64,000 bases of DNA from Muribaculaceae bacterium (GTDB taxonomy: Bacteria > Bacteroidota > Bacteroidia > Bacteroidales > Muribaculaceae): positions 1 to 64,000 of the forward strand of contig JAFZSO010000035.1 in the NCBI GenBank assembly GCA_017619355.1, given 5' to 3'. The position numbers were made by a program, and so were the translations under genes. Within the stretch, counting starts at the first letter, position 1. Every line of letters begins with the position of its first letter. This document shows positions 61,132 through 64,000 of the stretch, in pieces. Below the pieces are notes generated by a model. It worked only from the letters and a program-made list of their open reading frames with translations. It did no database searches and was not told the origin of the DNA.

Positions 61132-62337
61132 ATGAAGTATTTATTTTTGTCTATTTTCATGGCTGCTGCGGCTTTCAGCACTGCTAACGCCGACGACAAA
61201 GTGGTCATCCCCGACAGCACGGGATTCAAATTCACCGACACAAAAGTGATCAAAACAACACCAGTCAAAGACCAGAACAAGTCAGGAACTTGCTGGTGCT
61301 ACTCTACCAACACCTTCTTCGAGAGCGAGATTCTGCGTAAGACGGGCAAGGAAATTCACCTGAGCGAGGGTTTCGTGGTTTATCACTGCTACCTCGACAA
61401 GGCCATCAAGTACATCCGCATGGATGGCACCGTGAACTTTGCCGAAGGCGGAGCTGCCGACGATGTGAGCTATGTGTGGGAAAACTATGGTATGGTACCC
61501 AACGATGTCTATACCGGCATGACCCACGGCGACAAGAAGTTTAACACTGCCGAGCTCACCGCCACCCTCAGCGGCTATGCCAATGTCATTAACCAGCGCA
61601 AGCTCAAGAAACTCACTCCCTCGTGGGTCGAAGGTTTCAAGGGCATTCTCGATGCCTACATGGGCAAACTGCCCGAGACCTTCACTTGGGAAGGCAAGAC
61701 CTACACGCCGCAATCGTTTGCCGCCTCACTGCCTATCAAGATGGACGACTACATTGGCATTTCATCATTCACACACCACCCCTACTACAAGCCGTTCGTG
61801 CTTGAAGTAGCCGACAACTGGCTGTGGTACAACTATCAGAATGTGCCCATGGAAGAGATGCTCGAGATTGTGAACTACGCCATCGACCACGGCTACACCG
61901 TTGCTTGGGGTGCCGACGTGAGCGAGAAGGGACTCAAGTGGCGCAAGGGCTATGCCATCCTGCCCGATATTGGCGACACCCCCGACCTCAAGGGAAGCGA
62001 TATGGACCGCTGGACTCAGCTCAGCGATCAGGACCGCGAGACCGAGAAGTGGGACATCAAGGGCCCCATGAAGGAAATCAAAGTCACCCAAGAACTGCGT
62101 CAGGAGTGGTTCGACACCAAGGAGACTACCGACGACCACGGCATGGTCATCATGGGCAAGGCCGTTGATCAGGAGGGCAACCGCTACTTCAAGGTGCAGA
62201 ACAGCTGGGACACCAACCAACTCTACCACGGCTTCTTCTATGTGAGCGAGGCATTCTTCCTGGGCAAGACCCTCGACATCATGGTCAACAAGGAAGCAAT
62301 CCCCGCTGCCATCGCCAAGAAGATGGGCCTCAAATAA
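61132..62337 (+). CDS. secreted C1B-family peptidase (bleomycin hydrolase-like)
   Basis: The 401-residue protein has a signal peptide (1-20). The papain-fold peptidase motifs are TPVKDQNKSGTCWCYSTNTF (catalytic Cys near residue 54), ETTDDHGMVIMG (catalytic His) and FKVQNSWD (catalytic Asn). This order and the long insertions fit bleomycin hydrolase/aminopeptidase C, which is usually cytoplasmic; the signal peptide suggests a periplasmic or secreted version, as is common in Bacteroidales. The last residue, Lys at the end of KKMGLK, fits the C-terminal arm of this group. Confidence 0.93.
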   Translation: MKYLFLSIFMAAAAFSTANADDKVVIPDSTGFKFTDTKVIKTTPVKDQNKSGTCWCYSTNTFFESEILRKTGKEIHLSEGFVVYHCYLDKAIKYIRMDGTVNFAEGGAADDVSYVWENYGMVPNDVYTGMTHGDKKFNTAELTATLSGYANVINQRKLKKLTPSWVEGFKGILDAYMGKLPETFTWEGKTYTPQSFAASLPIKMDDYIGISSFTHHPYYKPFVLEVADNWLWYNYQNVPMEEMLEIVNYAIDHGYTVAWGADVSEKGLKWRKGYAILPDIGDTPDLKGSDMDRWTQLSDQDRETEKWDIKGPMKEIKVTQELRQEWFDTKETTDDHGMVIMGKAVDQEGNRYFKVQNSWDTNQLYHGFFYVSEAFFLGKTLDIMVNKEAIPAAIAKKMGLK

Positions 62338-62367
62338 GCCACACACATTATTTTATAAAACTGCTTG

Positions 62368-62406
62368 ATGCGAGCCGACTGCACCCCAGCCGGCCCGCAT
62401 TTTTTT
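62368..62406 (+). terminator. Intrinsic terminator after the peptidase gene
   Basis: ATGCG-A-GCCG pairs with CGGC-C-CGCAT (one A-C mismatch) and is followed by six or seven T residues. Confidence 0.85.
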
Positions 62407-62457
62407 AAGAAATATAAGGCACACAAGATTTAGAGCATAACGATAGGAATCCGAGTG

Positions 62458-62478
62458 CTCTGAGAACTCAGAGATCTC
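62458..62478. repeat. dispersed palindromic element, copy 2
   Basis: CTCTGAG-AA-CTCAGAG (62458-62473) is a perfect inverted repeat that runs into GAGATCTC, itself a palindrome. The 17-mer 62462-62478 matches the minus strand of 12936-12952 at 16 of 17 positions. Confidence 0.6.
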
Positions 62479-62507
62479 TACAAACAACGAGATGTCTAAT
62501 TCTGTTG

Positions 62508-63887
62508 TTAGAAGGCGTTTTTGTCGCCGAAGATGGCTTTGTAGATGGTGAGGAAGATGATTTTGATGTCGAGCATGAAGTTCCAGTTCTCGGCATACCA
62601 CACGTCATACTCTACGCGTTTCTCCATCTTCCAGAGTTCGTCGGTCTGTCCGCGATAGCCGTTGACCTGCGCCCAGCCTGTAATGCCGGGCTTGATGGTG
62701 TGGCGCAGCATATACTTGTCGATGAGCTCACTGTAGGCCTCGGTGTGCTTGATCATGTGCGGACGCGGTCCCACTACCGACATATCGCCCTTGAACACAT
62801 TCCAGAACTGGGGCAACTCGTCGATGCTGGTCTTGCGCAAGAATTTGCCCAGACGGGTCTTGCGGGGGTCGTCCTTGGTGGCCTGCTTGGTATCGGAATC
62901 GTTGTTGACGCGCATGGTGCGGAACTTGTAGCACACAAATGGCTCGCCACGCAAGCCTGTGCGTTCCTGCCTGAAGAAAATGGGACCTGGTGAAGTGACC
63001 TTGATGGCGATTGCCACAGGGATGAGCACCAGTGGCGAGAGGATGAGTGCGATGAGCGACACCAGCAAGTCGAAGCTGCGCTTGAGCAAGGCATTGAAGG
63101 GATTGCTCAGCGGATAAGGCCGCACCGAGAGAATGGGAATGTTGCCCAGGGAATACAGCTCGAAACGGCGGGTCACATAACGGCCCAGCTGCGGCGTGTA
63201 GAAGAAGTCGACAGCATTGCGCTCAGCCATTTTCATGAGTCGCATCACCTCGTCGTTCTCACTGGCGGGGATGGCACAATACATCTCGTCGATGAGGTTG
63301 TCCTTGAGGAAAGGCTCGAGGTCGTCGAGCGTGCCTTTATAGTTCTTGAGGCTGCGCGCCTTCTTGTTGTTGTCGAACACGCCCTCGATGCGATAGCCGT
63401 AGCCAAGATCAGATGCCAGTTCCTCCATGAGCCGGGTGGCGACGCTGCCACTGCCGATGATGACGATGCGCTTGTAGTTGTAACCGCTGGTGCGATACAT
63501 CTTGAGCAACCGGCGCGAGAAAATCCACCACAGCGCCAGCACAATGAAGAATGCGGCATAGAACTTGACGATGGTCTTCCACGACACATTGTCGTAGCCC
63601 AGGAAATAGATAAGCGAGAGGAAAATAACGGCATGGAGCATCACCGCCTTGACTACCTGCATGACCACCTGGTCGGCATAGACCACGCGACGCTCGTGAA
63701 TGTCAGAGAAGAAATAAGCAACAACGAAATACGACAGATTGAGCAGCAGCCACACGGGCCGCGAAAAGAAGATGCCGTCGACTGGCTCAAACCAGCACAC
63801 CACCAGATAGATGATATTCAGGATGAGAAAGTCGATACCGGAGAATATCCAGCGAATGAACTGTCCGTATCTGCCTTTGCCTTTCAA
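62508..63887 (-). CDS. exopolysaccharide polyprenyl glycosylphosphotransferase (WbaP/WcaJ-like)
   Basis: The 459-residue protein has four or five N-terminal membrane helices (about 12-135), a CoA-binding-like Rossmann region (KRIVIIGSGSVATRLMEEL, about 143-161), another helix (LLVSLIALILSPLVLIPVAI near 272), and the catalytic sugar transferase domain. That domain shows FFRQERTGLRGEPFVCYKFR, TSIDELPQFWNVFKGDMSV, GPRPHM and KPGITGWAQVNGYRG. It transfers hexose-1-phosphate, often glucose or galactose, to undecaprenyl phosphate to start a polysaccharide. It is the second initiating enzyme in the window, independent of the WecA-like one. Confidence 0.93.
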   Translation of the reverse strand: MKGKGRYGQFIRWIFSGIDFLILNIIYLVVCWFEPVDGIFFSRPVWLLLNLSYFVVAYFFSDIHERRVVYADQVVMQVVKAVMLHAVIFLSLIYFLGYDNVSWKTIVKFYAAFFIVLALWWIFSRRLLKMYRTSGYNYKRIVIIGSGSVATRLMEELASDLGYGYRIEGVFDNNKKARSLKNYKGTLDDLEPFLKDNLIDEMYCAIPASENDEVMRLMKMAERNAVDFFYTPQLGRYVTRRFELYSLGNIPILSVRPYPLSNPFNALLKRSFDLLVSLIALILSPLVLIPVAIAIKVTSPGPIFFRQERTGLRGEPFVCYKFRTMRVNNDSDTKQATKDDPRKTRLGKFLRKTSIDELPQFWNVFKGDMSVVGPRPHMIKHTEAYSELIDKYMLRHTIKPGITGWAQVNGYRGQTDELWKMEKRVEYDVWYAENWNFMLDIKIIFLTIYKAIFGDKNAF

Positions 63888-63907
63888 AGTAGTAACTTGC
63901 CGCTTAA

Positions 63908-63950
63908 CAAATCACTCCCTGCAACCATCAGGTGTGCTGCAGAGAGTGAT
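63908..63950 (-). terminator. hairpin between two polysaccharide-type genes
   Basis: On the minus strand ATCACTCTCTGCA / TGCAGGGAGTGAT makes a 13-bp stem (one G-U pair) followed by TTGTT. It lies between the last gene fragment and the glycosylphosphotransferase; the T tract is weak, so it may attenuate rather than fully stop. Confidence 0.55.
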
Positions 63951-63968
63951 ACAAATCGTTATTTCAGG

Positions 63969-64000
63969 TTAAATTTTCTCGTCGATGAGCTTGATTTTCT
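63969..64000 (-). CDS. C-terminal fragment of an unidentified gene
   Basis: The minus strand reads KIKLIDEKI followed by TAA at 63971-63969. Only about ten codons are inside the window. It is too short to identify. Confidence 0.4.
   Translation of the reverse strand, partial: KIKLIDEKI

Overview
The window looks like a chromosome segment from a gut-type Bacteroidales bacterium, probably Muribaculaceae or Prevotellaceae. That placement is inferred from several features. Promoters follow the Bacteroidota pattern (-7 element TAnnTTTG, sometimes with TTTG/TTG about 20 nt upstream) and strong Shine-Dalgarno sites are mostly absent. Several secreted proteins end in type IX secretion (T9SS)-like sorting tails. 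The polysaccharide locus is headed by a NusG/UpxY-type antiterminator. There is a carboxynorspermidine decarboxylase (NspC), and the tmRNA encodes the tag GANNYALAA. No tRNA, rRNA operon, IS element, prophage or CRISPR array was recognised.

Layout. 1-913: end of rpsF, then rpsR, rplI and a terminator. 1148-11878: five consecutive secreted proteins. Four are large proteins of unknown function, three of them with a shared 'G-Y-Y/R-I/V-R/K-N' module, and one is a phosphoesterase. The first two end in T9SS-like tails and the other three carry dockerin-like calcium-binding repeats. A QueC-like PP-loop protein follows 6 nt later. 12656-13300: non-coding, with two kinds of short repeat. 13301-14185: nucleoside phosphorylase. 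29254-14312 (minus): a long exopolysaccharide/capsule operon in the order UpxY-like regulator, WecA-like initiator, Wza, Wzc, WecC, EpsG-like polymerase, Wzx flippase, GT32, second polytopic protein, GT4, acetyltransferase, TupA-like ATP-grasp, WecG/TagA glycosyltransferase, acetyltransferase, and finally the housekeeping yraN. Two genes of this operon carry what look like single-base frameshifts next to A runs.

29430-43881: secreted phosphoesterase, an orphan HSDR_N nuclease-like protein, phosphopantetheinyl transferase, holA, a beta-barrel/LysM-receptor pair, dnaG, pcrA/uvrD, nspC, rlmH and nadC. 43909-48052 (minus): MBOAT acyltransferase with two SGNH proteins, a small putative outer-membrane protein and a HAD phosphatase, likely a cell-surface O-acylation unit. 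48136-55142: FAD oxidoreductase, DUF1963 protein, phosphoesterase/PQQ-propeller protein, Crp-like regulator, hisS and a YugP-type zinc protease. 55284-56963: an Ala/Lys-repeat lipoprotein, tmRNA (ssrA) and a DUF4369-like lipoprotein. 57035-60043 (minus): AlbA/Schlafen-type protein with two tandem GxDLY/SGNH hydrolases. 60179-64000: OmpA-family lipoprotein, bleomycin-hydrolase-type peptidase, a polyprenyl glycosylphosphotransferase, and the last codons of one further gene.

The dominant theme is the cell envelope and exported proteins: one long polysaccharide locus, a second initiating transferase, an O-acylation cluster, and many T9SS-tailed, lipoprotein or dockerin-bearing products, interspersed with core replication, translation and cofactor genes. 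The least explained parts are the 1.1-12.7 kb secreted-protein island and the repeats at 8.09-8.18 and 12.7-13.05 kb.
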